Shown here: positions 1-9,585 of the stretch, one piece after another | How positions within the stretch are numbered: position 1 is the stretch's first letter | Layout: the number at the start of each line of letters is the position of its first letter | Assembly: GCA_045543095.1 (NCBI GenBank) | Contig: JAZQMC010000006.1 | Span: 1 to 53,183 of the forward strand | Direction of reading: 5' to 3' | DNA: 53,183 nucleotides | From: Fimenecus sp045543095 | Lineage (GTDB): Bacteria > Bacillota > Clostridia > Oscillospirales > Acutalibacteraceae | Program-made: the position numbers and the translations under genes | Notes under the pieces: generated by a model | Database searches by the model: none | What the model was told of the DNA's origin: nothing | Seen by the model: only the letters and a program-made list of their open reading frames with translations

Positions 1-3000
1 TGGAAACCATTACAGATACCACACATTAAACCGTCACGATTATCAAGAAGGTCAGTAACTGCTTCTTTAACTGCAGGATTACGGAAAAATGCTGTGATGA
101 ATTTAGCGGAACCGTCCGGTTCGTCACCGCCTGAGAAACCACCGGGAATGAATATAATCTGGCTTTCTCTTACTTTTGCAGAAAATCCCTCAACACTTCT
201 TGCAACATCTTCAGCAGTAAGGTTTCTTATTACGAATATTTCTGCCTCACCGCCAGCCTTTTCAACTGCACGAGCAGAATCATATTCACAGTTAGTGCCC
301 GGGAATACAGGAATAAGAACTTTTGGTTTTACAACCTTATTTGCCGGAGCAACATCACATTTACCCTCAAAAGAATATGTTGGGATTTCGCCCTTATCTT
401 CTTTTGCTTTTGTCGGATAAACATCTTCAAGTGTTGCAGTATTTAATTCATAAAGCTCAGCAATTGTAACATTGTCATCACCAAGTTTGATTACAGGTTC
501 ATCAGTAGTTATACCAATTTTCATAACACCCGGAATTTCAACATCTTCAGTAAGCTCGGCAACAATAAAGCCCCACATACCAAGATGCCAATTATCTTTG
601 AGGTCAGCAGTTGAAGTAAAGCCGATATTATTACCGAATGACATTTTCATAACTGCTTCACCAATACCGTGTTCAACTGCCCAAGAAGCCTTAACCTTAC
701 CTTCTTGGCAAAGGCTATGGAATGCTTCCCAAGTAGCTTTAAGGCTATCTGCACTTTCATCAGTTGCACCAAAGAGATATACAGGATGATTTACTTCTTT
801 AAACTCAGGGCTGATAACATCCTGTTTTTTGATTGGAGCAATAGCAAATGAAATAAGTGTTGGCGGAACATCTAAATCAAGAAATGTACCTGACATTGAG
901 TCTTTACCACCTATAGCAGCAGCATTTAACTCTAACTGAGCATCAAATGCACCGAGGAGAGCAGCAAAAGGCTTACCCCAACGCTCCGGCTCTGTTTTAA
1001 GTCTTTCAAAGAATTCCTGTAATGTAAGATATGCGAGTTTATAGTCACAACCTGCAGCAACAAGCTTTGCAACAGAGTTGTAAATTGATGCATGAGCACC
1101 TGTATAAGGGTCAACAGAAAGATGGTCAGGGTCACAACCCCAGCTGAACACACTTGCCTGATCTGTTTCCTGACCCGGAAGGACAGGTAAAACTGCAGCC
1201 ATAGACTGTGCAGGAGTAAGCTGACGTTTACCACCATAAGGCATGATAACACTACCTGCACCGATAGTTGAGTCAAAACGTTCAACAAGACCTCTCTGGC
1301 TTGCTGTACGAAGGTCAGAAGCCATTTCACGCAACGAGCCATACATTGCCTTGCTTAATACTGAAAGGTCTTTTTCTGTCACTGTAACGTCCATGTGCTT
1401 AACTGCACCGTTTGTGTCAAGGAAAGCACGGCTAAGGTCAGCAATGATATTCCCTTTCCATTTCATTACCATGCGTTCTTCTTCAGTAACAACAGCAACA
1501 CGGTATGCTTCAAGGTTTTCTTTCTCTGCATACCCAATGAATTTATCTGCATCTTCTGCCGCTACAACAACCGCCATTCTTTCCTGTGATTCTGAAATAG
1601 CGATTTCTGTTCCGTCAAGACCTTCATACTTTTTACGTATTGCGTCAAGGTCAATCTGAAGACCGGGAGCAAGCTCACCGATTGCAACAGACACACCGCC
1701 TGCACCAAAGTCATTACAACGCTTGATTAAACGAGTAACCTCTGCATTACGGAAAAGACGCTGAATCTTTCTTTCTTCAGGTGCATTACCCTTCTGTACT
1801 TCAGATGCCATTGTGGTAAGTGATTTCATATTGTGGCTCTTTGATGAACCGGTAGCACCACCGATACCATCACGGCCTGTACGTCCACCGAGAAGAACAA
1901 TTACATCACCCGGTGCCGGACGCTCACGACGAACATTATAAGCAGGAGCAGCAGCGACTACTGCACCGCATTCCATACGTTTTGCAACAAAACCTTCGTG
2001 ATAAATTTCTGCAACATGACCAGTAGCAAGACCAATCTGATTACCATAAGAAGAGTAACCTGCGGCAGCAGTCTGACAAATTTTACGCTGTGGAAGTTTG
2101 CCCTCTAAAGTTTCTGCAATAGTCTTTCTTGGGTCACCTGCACCTGTTACACGCATTGCCTGATGAACATAGGCACGGCCTGAAAGCGGGTCACGAATAC
2201 AACCGCCGATACAAGTTGCAGCACCACCAAATGGCTCAATTTCTGTAGGATGGTTGTGTGTTTCATTCTTAAACATAAGAAGCCAATCTTGTTCCTCACC
2301 GTTTACAGTTGCTGTAACATGAATTGAACAAGCGTTGATTTCTTCACTTTCGTCAAGTTCAGGAAGAAGACCACGTTTTTTAAGTGTTTTTGTACCGATT
2401 GTAGCAATATCCATTAAAGTCTGCGGACGAGTTGCAGCCTTTTCTTCACCATAAACTTCAACTCTTGCAGCAAGATAACGATTGTATGCTTCTTGTACCG
2501 CCGGGTCATCAATACGAACATTGTCAAGATGAGTAGAGAATGTTGTATGACGACAATGGTCGGACCAATATGTATCAACTACGCGGATTTCTGTAATTGT
2601 CGGGTCTCTGTGCTCTGTATCTCTGAAATATGCCTGTAAGAATTTAAGGTCATCAAGGTCCATTGCAAGACCTTTTTCATCAAGAAGAACACCGAGTTCA
2701 GATTCATCCATTGTAATATATCCATCAACAGTAGCAACTGTTTCCGGAGCAGCATAATCAACTTTAAGTGTTTCAGGCAATTCAAGAGATGCTTCACGAC
2801 TTTCAACCGCATTGATAACGTGATTTTTGAAAGCAGAAATATCTTTATCTGTTAAATCACCATAAAGAGCATAAACCTTTGCTGTGCGTATGAGAGGGCG
2901 TTCACCCTGAGAAATAATCTGTATACACTGAGCAGCAGAGTCTGCTCTCTGGTCAAACTGACCGGGAAGAGCTTCTACAGCAAATACGTACGCATCAGGA

Positions 3001-3221
3001 ATATCAACACAATTGGATACATTATCAAGCTGTGGCTCTGAAAAAACTGTTTTAACAGCATAATTAAACAAATCTTCTGTTATATTTTCTGCATCATAGC
3101 GATTAAAAAGACGAATGTCCTGTATTTTATCAATACCGAGCAAATTTTTTGCTTCATTGACAAGACTTTTTGCCTCATTATCCAAGCCCGACTTCTTTTC
3201 AACAAATATACGATAAACCAT
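1..3221 (-). CDS. purL: Phosphoribosylformylglycinamidine synthase, single-chain form (3' end beyond window)
   Basis: This enzyme makes FGAM from FGAR, glutamine and ATP in purine synthesis. About 1073 codons are visible and the frame stays open to the window edge, so the C-terminus is missing. The ATP/substrate motif FKNETHNHPTEIEPFGG lies near residue 317 and GGRTGRDGIGGATGSS near residue 445. The glutaminase domain begins near residue 960 (PVFPGTNCEYDS), and its nucleophile cysteine in CGICNGF falls near residue 1070, almost at the cut. This is the long one-piece type, which in clostridia and lactobacilli is about 1240 residues, rather than separate PurL/PurQ/PurS. The ATG at 3221 lies 2 bases after the purD stop, with an AAAGGAGG site inside the purD end. 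It is the last visible gene of the pur operon. Confidence 0.95.
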   Translation of the reverse strand, partial: MVYRIFVEKKSGLDNEAKSLVNEAKNLLGIDKIQDIRLFNRYDAENITEDLFNYAVKTVFSEPQLDNVSNCVDIPDAYVFAVEALPGQFDQRADSAAQCIQIISQGERPLIRTAKVYALYGDLTDKDISAFKNHVINAVESREASLELPETLKVDYAAPETVATVDGYITMDESELGVLLDEKGLAMDLDDLKFLQAYFRDTEHRDPTITEIRVVDTYWSDHCRHTTFSTHLDNVRIDDPAVQEAYNRYLAARVEVYGEEKAATRPQTLMDIATIGTKTLKKRGLLPELDESEEINACSIHVTATVNGEEQDWLLMFKNETHNHPTEIEPFGGAATCIGGCIRDPLSGRAYVHQAMRVTGAGDPRKTIAETLEGKLPQRKICQTAAAGYSSYGNQIGLATGHVAEIYHEGFVAKRMECGAVVAAAPAYNVRRERPAPGDVIVLLGGRTGRDGIGGATGSSKSHNMKSLTTMASEVQKGNAPEERKIQRLFRNAEVTRLIKRCNDFGAGGVSVAIGELAPGLQIDLDAIRKKYEGLDGTEIAISESQERMAVVVAAEDADKFIGYAEKENLEAYRVAVVTEEERMVMKWKGNIIADLSRAFLDTNGAVKHMDVTVTEKDLSVLSKAMYGSLREMASDLRTASQRGLVERFDSTIGAGSVIMPYGGKRQLTPAQSMAAVLPVLPGQETDQASVFSWGCDPDHLSVDPYTGAHASIYNSVAKLVAAGCDYKLAYLTLQEFFERLKTEPERWGKPFAALLGAFDAQLELNAAAIGGKDSMSGTFLDLDVPPTLISFAIAPIKKQDVISPEFKEVNHPVYLFGATDESADSLKATWEAFHSLCQEGKVKASWAVEHGIGEAVMKMSFGNNIGFTSTADLKDNWHLGMWGFIVAELTEDVEIPGVMKIGITTDEPVIKLGDDNVTIAELYELNTATLEDVYPTKAKEDKGEIPTYSFEGKCDVAPANKVVKPKVLIPVFPGTNCEYDSARAVEKAGGEAEIFVIRNLTAEDVARSVEGFSAKVRESQIIFIPGGFSGGDEPDGSAKFITAFFRNPAVKEAVTDLLDNRDGLMCGICNGF

Positions 3222-3223
3222 CC

Positions 3224-4498
3224 TTATTTCCCCTCCTTTAATACTTTAAGTGCTTTTGCACCAATGTCATTTCTGTAAAAAGCATTATCAAAATGCACCT
3301 TTTTAACTGATGCATAAGACTTCTCAATTGCAGTCACAAGGTCATCTTCTACTGCAACAACACCAAGTACACGACCGCCTGCAGTTACAACATCATCACC
3401 ATTAAGTTTTGCACCAGCAATATAGAGATTATCGCTGAAATCATCATCAACAGTAATTTTAAAACCACTTTCATATTTTACAGGGTAACCATTTGAAGCC
3501 ATAACTACACAACAAGCAGATTTGTCACTGAACTTAACCATATCTTCAGTTAAACTTTCGCTCTCAACTGCCATCATAATTTCAAGTAAGTCACTTTCAA
3601 GAAGTGGTAAGACAACCTGTGTTTCAGGGTCACCAAATCGACAGTTATATTCAATAACCTTTGGTCCGTTCGATGTAAGCATAAGGCCAAAATAAAGACA
3701 ACCTTTAAATGTTCTGCCTTCTGCCTTCATTGCCTTGATTGTAGGAACAAAAATTGTCTCCATACATTCTTTTGCAATATCATCCGTGTAATATGGGTTA
3801 GGAGCAATTGTACCCATACCACCTGTGTTGAGTCCTTCATCATTATCAAATGCACGTTTGTGGTCCATTGATGAAATCATTGGAACAACCACATTACCAT
3901 CAGTAAATGAAAGGACAGAAACCTCGGGACCTGTCAAAAATTCTTCAATAACAATGTTATTACCACTTTCGCCGAAGATTTTGTCTTCCATAATTGACTT
4001 AACTGCTTCAACAGCCTCTTCACGAGTCATTGCAATAATAACACCCTTACCGAGTGCAAGTCCGTCAGCCTTAACAACTGTTGGGATTGGAGCAGTTTCA
4101 AGATATTTAAGTGCATCCTCCGCATTGTCAAAAATTTCGAAAGCGGCTGTTGGAATATTGTACTTTTTCATTAAATTCTTTGAAAAAGCCTTGCTTCCTT
4201 CAATAATTGCTGCATCCTTTTTCGGACCAAAACATTTGATACCAACTGCATTTAATGCATCGACCGCACCAAGTACAAGCGGGTCATCAGGTGCAACAAC
4301 TGCAAAATCAATTTTATTATCAACAGCAAATTTTACAATATTTTCAATATCTTTTGCACCGATATTAACAAGTGTTGCATCATCTTTCATTCCACCATTT
4401 CCGGGTAATGCAAAGATTTCTGTAACATTCTTGTTTTCTTTAATTTTTTTGATGATAGCGTGTTCTCTGCCGCCACCACCTACAACCATTATTTTCAT
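3224..4498 (-). CDS. purD: Phosphoribosylamine-glycine ligase (GAR synthetase)
   Basis: PurD joins glycine to phosphoribosylamine using ATP, the second step of purine synthesis. The protein has 424 residues, the usual size, and begins MKIMVVGGGGREHAI, the conserved N-terminal nucleotide-binding loop. ATP-grasp signatures follow (VVKADGLALGKGV, then GCLYFGLMLT and EYNCRFGDPE). The open frame reaches a TTG at 4510, but the GAGG sequence lies between that TTG and the ATG at 4498, so the ATG is the better start. It sits between purH and purL with very short gaps, consistent with one transcript. Confidence 0.95.
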   Translation of the reverse strand: MKIMVVGGGGREHAIIKKIKENKNVTEIFALPGNGGMKDDATLVNIGAKDIENIVKFAVDNKIDFAVVAPDDPLVLGAVDALNAVGIKCFGPKKDAAIIEGSKAFSKNLMKKYNIPTAAFEIFDNAEDALKYLETAPIPTVVKADGLALGKGVIIAMTREEAVEAVKSIMEDKIFGESGNNIVIEEFLTGPEVSVLSFTDGNVVVPMISSMDHKRAFDNDEGLNTGGMGTIAPNPYYTDDIAKECMETIFVPTIKAMKAEGRTFKGCLYFGLMLTSNGPKVIEYNCRFGDPETQVVLPLLESDLLEIMMAVESESLTEDMVKFSDKSACCVVMASNGYPVKYESGFKITVDDDFSDNLYIAGAKLNGDDVVTAGGRVLGVVAVEDDLVTAIEKSYASVKKVHFDNAFYRNDIGAKALKVLKEGK

Positions 4499-4513
4499 AT
4501 CAAACCTCAAGAA

Positions 4514-5698
4514 TTAGTGGTGGAATAAACGCATTCCTGTGAATGCCATTGCAATACCGTATTTATTGCAGCAATCAATTACAACATCGTCACGGATTGA
4601 ACCGCCCGGTTCTGCAATGTAAGAAACACCACTCTTACGTGCTCTTTCAATATTATCACTGAATGGGAAGAATGCATCAGAGCCAACTGAAACACCTGTA
4701 ATAGTGTCAAGATATGCTCTTGCTTCTTCAGCTGTAAGTGGTTCTGGCTGTGTTGTAAAGTATTTCTGCCAAATACCCTCTGCACAAACATCTTCTTCAT
4801 TCTTATTGATATAACCATCAATAACATTATCTCTGTCAGGACGACGAATATCATCGCGGAAAGGAAGATTAAGTACTTTTGGATGCTGACGAAGATGCCA
4901 AGTATCAGCCTTTGTACCTGCAAGTCTTGTACAATGAATTCTTGACTGCTGACCTGCACCAACACCGATAGCCTGTCCGTCATAAGCATAGCAAACAGAG
5001 TTTGACTGTGTATATTTAAGAGTAATGAGAGCGATTATAAGGTCGCGTTTTGCTTCTTCAGGGAATTCTTTGTTCTCTGTAACCATATTTGAAAGAAGTT
5101 CTTCATCAATTCTGAAGTTATTTCTGCCCTGTTCAAAAGTAATGCCGAAAACTTGTTTCTTTTCCTGAACAGCAGGAACGTAATCAGCATCAATTTTAAC
5201 TATGTTATAGTCACCGTTTCTCTTACCTTTAAGGATTTCAAGAGCTTCTGCAGAATAACCGGGAGCAATGATACCGTCAGAAACTTCACGAGCAACAAGC
5301 TTTGCAGTTGTTGCATCACATTCGTCACTGAGTGCAATCCAGTCACCGAATGATGACATTCTGTCAGTACCTCTTGCTCTTGCATAAGCACAAGCAAGTG
5401 GAGAATCATCAAGGTCTTCAATATCATCAACAAAGCATGCTTTTTTAAGAGAATCAGGAAGCTTAACACCAACTGCTGCTGATGTTGGACTAACATGCTT
5501 GAATGATGTTGCAGCAGGCATACCTAAAATATCTTTAATTTCCTTTACAAGCTGCCAAGAATTGAATGCATCAAGGAAATTGATAAATCCAGGTCTGCCG
5601 TTGAGGATTTCAATTGGAAGTCCAGAACCATCCTCCATGTAAATTTTTGACGGTTTCTGATTTGGGTTACAACCATATTTAAGTTCAAATTCTTTCAT
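4514..5698 (-). CDS. purH: Stand-alone AICAR transformylase (PurH transformylase half only)
   Basis: This protein transfers a formyl group from 10-formyl-THF to AICAR, giving FAICAR, the penultimate step to IMP. Its 394 residues match only the transformylase half of bifunctional PurH. The catalytic Lys-His pair is seen in FKHVSPTSAAVGV near residue 67, with RGTDRMSSFGDWIALS near 109 and LRQHPKVLNLP near 280. The IMP cyclohydrolase domain that normally precedes it (about 200 residues) is absent, and the neighbouring PurO-like gene supplies that activity. The start ATG has an AAGGAG site. Its substrate AICAR (ZMP), with ZTP, is the ligand of the riboswitch at the head of this operon, so blocked transformylase activity should switch the operon on. 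Confidence 0.92.
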   Translation of the reverse strand: MKEFELKYGCNPNQKPSKIYMEDGSGLPIEILNGRPGFINFLDAFNSWQLVKEIKDILGMPAATSFKHVSPTSAAVGVKLPDSLKKACFVDDIEDLDDSPLACAYARARGTDRMSSFGDWIALSDECDATTAKLVAREVSDGIIAPGYSAEALEILKGKRNGDYNIVKIDADYVPAVQEKKQVFGITFEQGRNNFRIDEELLSNMVTENKEFPEEAKRDLIIALITLKYTQSNSVCYAYDGQAIGVGAGQQSRIHCTRLAGTKADTWHLRQHPKVLNLPFRDDIRRPDRDNVIDGYINKNEEDVCAEGIWQKYFTTQPEPLTAEEARAYLDTITGVSVGSDAFFPFSDNIERARKSGVSYIAEPGGSIRDDVVIDCCNKYGIAMAFTGMRLFHH

Positions 5699-5709
5699 TT
5701 TTAATCTCC

Positions 5710-6426
5710 TTATACATTCTTGTTAACAATTCTTGTGTCTGCTTCACCCGTTGCTAAATCAATATATCTAACAAAAAGTGAAACTTTATTATCTTCATTA
5801 AGGTTTTTCCAAATGATATCTGTCATTGTGTCAATGTCAACATCGGGAAGTTCAAGTGTTTTCGGCTCACCTTCAAAGCTTGGAAGAGGGTTGCCATCAC
5901 ATTTATATGTATGAATGAATTTTGCTTTGCCTGCAAGAGGATTTGAATATGCAAAAGTATATCTCTGACATGAAGAACCATCACCATCAGCAGATTTAAG
6001 AATTGACATAGCATAGTTCATATCACCATTTTCAAGTCTAATGATACCTGAAATACGAGGTGTATAGTTTGGAGCATCATCTTCAAATTCACGAGTGCGG
6101 AGTGCTTGCTCAAATGTCATCTGCTTATCCATAAGTTCATAAATTGTATCTGTTTGGTCACCATTAGTAACTATTGTTTTGTTACCAAGAACTCTTACAG
6201 GATAATAGATAATAAGATGTGGGTCAGTCATTTTCGACTCGTCAAAAGCTTTTGTACGCATTGCATCGCCTTCAGCAACAAAAACTCTGTTTCGGCTATT
6301 TACGCTTCTACCCATAATGAAGTACGCTGTAATAGCCTTTTTGCCATCAGCACTTTTGCCGATAATAATTCCTCTGCCATGGTAAGCAAGTGAATTAAGT
6401 TCTTTTTCAAGTGACTTAATTTCCAT
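5710..6426 (-). CDS. purO: IMP cyclohydrolase, PurO-like
   Basis: The protein has 238 residues and resembles the PurO/IMP_cyclohyd family (PF07826), first known from archaea. That family closes the ring of FAICAR to give IMP. Supporting features are the N-terminal LAYHGRGIIIG stretch, followed by AYFIMGRSVNSRNRVF, and YPVRVLGNKTIVTNGDQTD in the middle. It lies directly upstream (in transcription) of a PurH protein that lacks its own cyclohydrolase domain, so the pair together replace bifunctional PurH. A GGAGGA site precedes the ATG. Family assignment is from memory of the motif pattern; the context makes the function likely. Confidence 0.85.
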   Translation of the reverse strand: MEIKSLEKELNSLAYHGRGIIIGKSADGKKAITAYFIMGRSVNSRNRVFVAEGDAMRTKAFDESKMTDPHLIIYYPVRVLGNKTIVTNGDQTDTIYELMDKQMTFEQALRTREFEDDAPNYTPRISGIIRLENGDMNYAMSILKSADGDGSSCQRYTFAYSNPLAGKAKFIHTYKCDGNPLPSFEGEPKTLELPDVDIDTMTDIIWKNLNEDNKVSLFVRYIDLATGEADTRIVNKNV

Positions 6427-6446
6427 TTGAAAAATCCTCCAAATAA

Positions 6447-7073
6447 TTATTTTATAAATGTTTTACCGTTTTTAACAACAATTTTATCATCACAGAAAAG
6501 TTGAACTGCCTTTGGAAGTATCTTCCATTCAGCTTCTTCCATAATTCTTTTCTGCAAGATTTCAGGTGTATCATTATTCATAACATTAACTGCTTTTTGC
6601 AGAATAATTGGACCCGCATCACATTCTGCAGTAACAAAATGAACCGTTGCACCAGAAACCTTAACACCTTTTTTCAAGGCTTCTTCATGAACATGCAATC
6701 CATAGTACCCTTTTCCGCAAAATGATGGAATCAGAGCAGGATGTACATTTATCATTTTATTTTGAAAAACATCACAGACATTTTCATCAAGAATTGTCAT
6801 AAAGCCCGCATAAACAATTAAATCGGCCTTTTCTTCAATAAGAATATCTCTCATTGCACAGCTATATGATGCAATATCTGCAAAATCTTTTCTTATCAGC
6901 GTTCTTGTTTTAATTCCGTTGTTTTCAGCACGTGTAAGAGCATAAGCATCGGCTCTTGAAGCAATTACACAAGTAATTTTTCCGTTGCCAAGTTCTCCCC
7001 TTTTTTCTGCATCAATAAGTGCCTGAAGATTAGTGCCACCACCCGATACAAGAACTACTATTCTCTTATACAT
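6447..7073 (-). CDS. purN: Phosphoribosylglycinamide formyltransferase (GAR transformylase)
   Basis: PurN formylates GAR with 10-formyl-THF, the third step of purine synthesis. The 208-residue chain starts with VVLVSGGGTNLQALID, the phosphate-binding loop of the family. The catalytic Asn and His lie in MINVHPALIPSF near residue 106, and the catalytic Asp in VTAECDAGPIILQ near residue 150. Its ATG overlaps the purM stop by one base (TAATG), which implies translational coupling. No PurT alternative is visible in the window. Confidence 0.95.
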   Translation of the reverse strand: MYKRIVVLVSGGGTNLQALIDAEKRGELGNGKITCVIASRADAYALTRAENNGIKTRTLIRKDFADIASYSCAMRDILIEEKADLIVYAGFMTILDENVCDVFQNKMINVHPALIPSFCGKGYYGLHVHEEALKKGVKVSGATVHFVTAECDAGPIILQKAVNVMNNDTPEILQKRIMEEAEWKILPKAVQLFCDDKIVVKNGKTFIK

Positions 7074-8125
7074 TATAAAAGCACCTTCTCGTCGCCTTCA
7101 ATAATTTCACCGATTACGTAAGCGTCAATGCCATTTTCTTCAAGGATAGAAAGAGAAAGTTCTACCTCATTAGCGGGTACAACGATGCTCATACCAACAC
7201 CCATATTATAGGTGTTATACATATCACGTTCAGGAATATTTCCCCATTTAGCGATTACATCAAAAATTGGAAGCACCTTAACAGCAGATTTATCTATCTT
7301 TGCACACAATCCATCAGGAATTGAACGTGGAATATTTTCGTAGAAGCCACCGCCTGTAATGTGAGAAATACCCTTTACATTAACTTTTTCCAAAAGAGCA
7401 AGCACGGGCTTAACATAAATCTTTGTTGGAACAAGCAAAGCCTCTGCAATACTCTTACCACCTAATTCTTCTCGTTCAACATAAAGTTCAGGATTGTTGT
7501 TATCAATATCAAAAACCTTACGGCATAAACTGAAACCATTAGAGTGAATACCTGTTGAAGGAAGAGCAATAACAACATCACCAACAGACATCTTACTGTT
7601 ATCAATCATTTTAGGCTTGTCTACAACACCAACTGCGAAACCGGCAAGGTCATAATCTTCTTCAGGCATAAGACCGGGGTGTTCAGCAGTTTCACCACCG
7701 ATGAGAGCACAACCTGACTGAACGCAACCTTCAGCGACACCGCCTACAATTTCTGCAATTTTTTCAGGAACATTTTTGCCGCAAGCAATATAGTCAAGAA
7801 AATATAATGGTTTTGCACCAACACAGATAATATCGTTAACACACATAGCAACTGCATCAATACCGATTGTATCATGCTTATCCATAAGAATAGCTAATTT
7901 AACTTTAGTGCCACAACCGTCAGTACCTGAAACAGAAATTGGATGTTCCATTCCGGCAACACAACTAAGGTCAAAGCATCCGCCAAAACCGCCTACATCA
8001 TCCACAGAACCCTCATTACGAGTTCTTGCAACGTGTTTTTTCATCAATTCTACTGATTTATAACCAGCAGTAATATCCACGCCTGCAGCTGCATAGCTGG
8101 CAGAAAAAGAATTTTTATGTTCCAT
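7073..8125 (-). CDS. purM: Phosphoribosylformylglycinamidine cyclo-ligase (AIR synthetase)
   Basis: PurM closes the imidazole ring of FGAM to give AIR using ATP. The protein has 350 residues, normal for the family. It shows YKSVELMKKHV near the N-terminus, the substrate/ATP loop GTDGCGTKVKLA near residue 68, GGETAEHPGLMP near residue 143 and HITGGGFYENIPR near residue 256. The start ATG has a CAGGAG site. It is coupled downstream to purN by a one-base stop/start overlap. Confidence 0.96.
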   Translation of the reverse strand: MEHKNSFSASYAAAGVDITAGYKSVELMKKHVARTRNEGSVDDVGGFGGCFDLSCVAGMEHPISVSGTDGCGTKVKLAILMDKHDTIGIDAVAMCVNDIICVGAKPLYFLDYIACGKNVPEKIAEIVGGVAEGCVQSGCALIGGETAEHPGLMPEEDYDLAGFAVGVVDKPKMIDNSKMSVGDVVIALPSTGIHSNGFSLCRKVFDIDNNNPELYVEREELGGKSIAEALLVPTKIYVKPVLALLEKVNVKGISHITGGGFYENIPRSIPDGLCAKIDKSAVKVLPIFDVIAKWGNIPERDMYNTYNMGVGMSIVVPANEVELSLSILEENGIDAYVIGEIIEGDEKVLL

Positions 8126-8151
8126 ATTTCAATCTCCTGTATTGATTTTTA

Positions 8152-9573
8152 TTATTTTCCGTTCCAACAATATGTGCAAACCTTGTCTGCCGGAAGACCA
8201 ATTGCTTTTATAATTCCGTCAATTGACTGGAATTCAAGTGATGTGAAATGTAATTTATCGCAAATTGCATTTCGTAAATTTTTTCCGCGTTCAGAAGATG
8301 AATCAATATATTCTTCAATATGATTAAATCCTTCTTCACCTTCAAGCTCCATAATAGTACTACGAGCAATAAGTTCCATATCTGATGTAGCACGCGAGAA
8401 GTTAAGATACTTACAACCATACATAATTGGTGGACAAGCAGAACGAATATGAACCTCTTTTGCACCATTTTCATAAAGAAATTCAACGGTTTCACGAAGC
8501 TGTGTGCCACGAACAATACTGTCGTCAACAAAAAGCAATTTTTTATCCTGAATTAAATCGTGCACAGGAATCTGCTTCATTTTAGCAACTCGATTACGCT
8601 CACCCTGATTTGACGGAGTAAAACTGCGTGCCCAAGTTGGCGTATACTTAATAAAAGGTCGAGCAAACTGTATTCCACTCTCATTTGCATAACCAATTGC
8701 GTGAGGAGTGCCCGAATCAGGAACACCGCTTACATAGTCAATGTCTTGAGCAATACCGTTTTTTCGGTCACTTTCCGCCATAATCTTTCCGTTTTTATAT
8801 CTCATTACCTCTACGTTAACGCCCTCATAGCAGGATGTAGAATATCCATAATAAGACCATAAAAATGCACAGATTTTCATATCCTTGCCTGCTTCACGAA
8901 GAACAGTAACTCTATCTGATGTTAATTCAACAATTTCACCAGGCCCAAGTTCCTTATAGTCAGCGTAACCTAATTTTTTATATGCAAAATCTTCAAATGA
9001 AATACAATACCCTGCATCATTAACGCCAATTAAAACAGGAATTCGGCCCAATTTATCACGAGCAGCAATAATCGTACCTCGATTAGTTAAAATTAAAATA
9101 GAAGCAGAGCCTTCAATCAAACTTTGTGCATAGGCAATACCATCAGCAAAATTATCTTTTTGGTTAATCATTGCCGCAACAAGTTCAGTTGAGTTAATAC
9201 CCTCATTAGTCATTGCACCAAAATGGCCACCATTTGAAAAAAGATAATCTTCAACAAGTTTTTCTTTATTATTGATTAATCCAATAATACAAATGGCATA
9301 TAGTCCCAGCTTTGAGCGAACAAGCAACGGTTGAGCATCAGAGTCGCTAATACAACCAATCGCCGCGTTGCCTTTCATCTGATTGGAAATATTTTCAAAT
9401 TTTGTTCTGAATGGTGAATTTTCAATTTTATGAATTTTTCTTTGTAATCCGATACTTTCGTCGTAAGCGGCCATACCGCCACGACGAGTACCAAGATGAG
9501 AGTGATAGTCAGTACCAAAAAAGACATCTAAAACAGTGTCATTTTTACTGACCGCGCCAAAAAAACCACCCAT
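8152..9573 (-). CDS. purF: Amidophosphoribosyltransferase-like protein lacking the N-terminal Cys nucleophile
   Basis: PurF makes phosphoribosylamine from PRPP and glutamine, the committed purine step. The 473-residue protein has a clear PRPP loop, LLFVDDSIVRGTQL, near residue 350, and a C-terminal region with cysteines (ACPPIMYGC and the terminal CTYCWNGK) as in iron-sulfur PurF proteins. It begins MGGFFGAVSKND rather than Met-Cys-Gly or a propeptide followed by CG(V/I)FG, so the usual glutaminase nucleophile is a glycine. The start ATG follows a GAGG site, and no upstream in-frame Cys start is seen. I recall similar MGGFFG-type paralogues from Bacteroidetes and clostridia. It may use ammonia, or a second complete PurF may lie elsewhere in the genome. 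Confidence 0.85.
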   Translation of the reverse strand: MGGFFGAVSKNDTVLDVFFGTDYHSHLGTRRGGMAAYDESIGLQRKIHKIENSPFRTKFENISNQMKGNAAIGCISDSDAQPLLVRSKLGLYAICIIGLINNKEKLVEDYLFSNGGHFGAMTNEGINSTELVAAMINQKDNFADGIAYAQSLIEGSASILILTNRGTIIAARDKLGRIPVLIGVNDAGYCISFEDFAYKKLGYADYKELGPGEIVELTSDRVTVLREAGKDMKICAFLWSYYGYSTSCYEGVNVEVMRYKNGKIMAESDRKNGIAQDIDYVSGVPDSGTPHAIGYANESGIQFARPFIKYTPTWARSFTPSNQGERNRVAKMKQIPVHDLIQDKKLLFVDDSIVRGTQLRETVEFLYENGAKEVHIRSACPPIMYGCKYLNFSRATSDMELIARSTIMELEGEEGFNHIEEYIDSSSERGKNLRNAICDKLHFTSLEFQSIDGIIKAIGLPADKVCTYCWNGK

Positions 9574-9585
9574 GAAATATACCTC

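Noticed and set aside
932..1659. Open frames of 136-138 residues opposite to or within purL
   Set aside because: They lie in other frames of the intact purL gene; low-complexity translations with no motif and no ribosome sites.
3825..4517. Plus-strand 230-residue frame opposite purD
   Set aside because: Serine/threonine/alanine-rich shadow of the real minus-strand gene, with no ribosome site.
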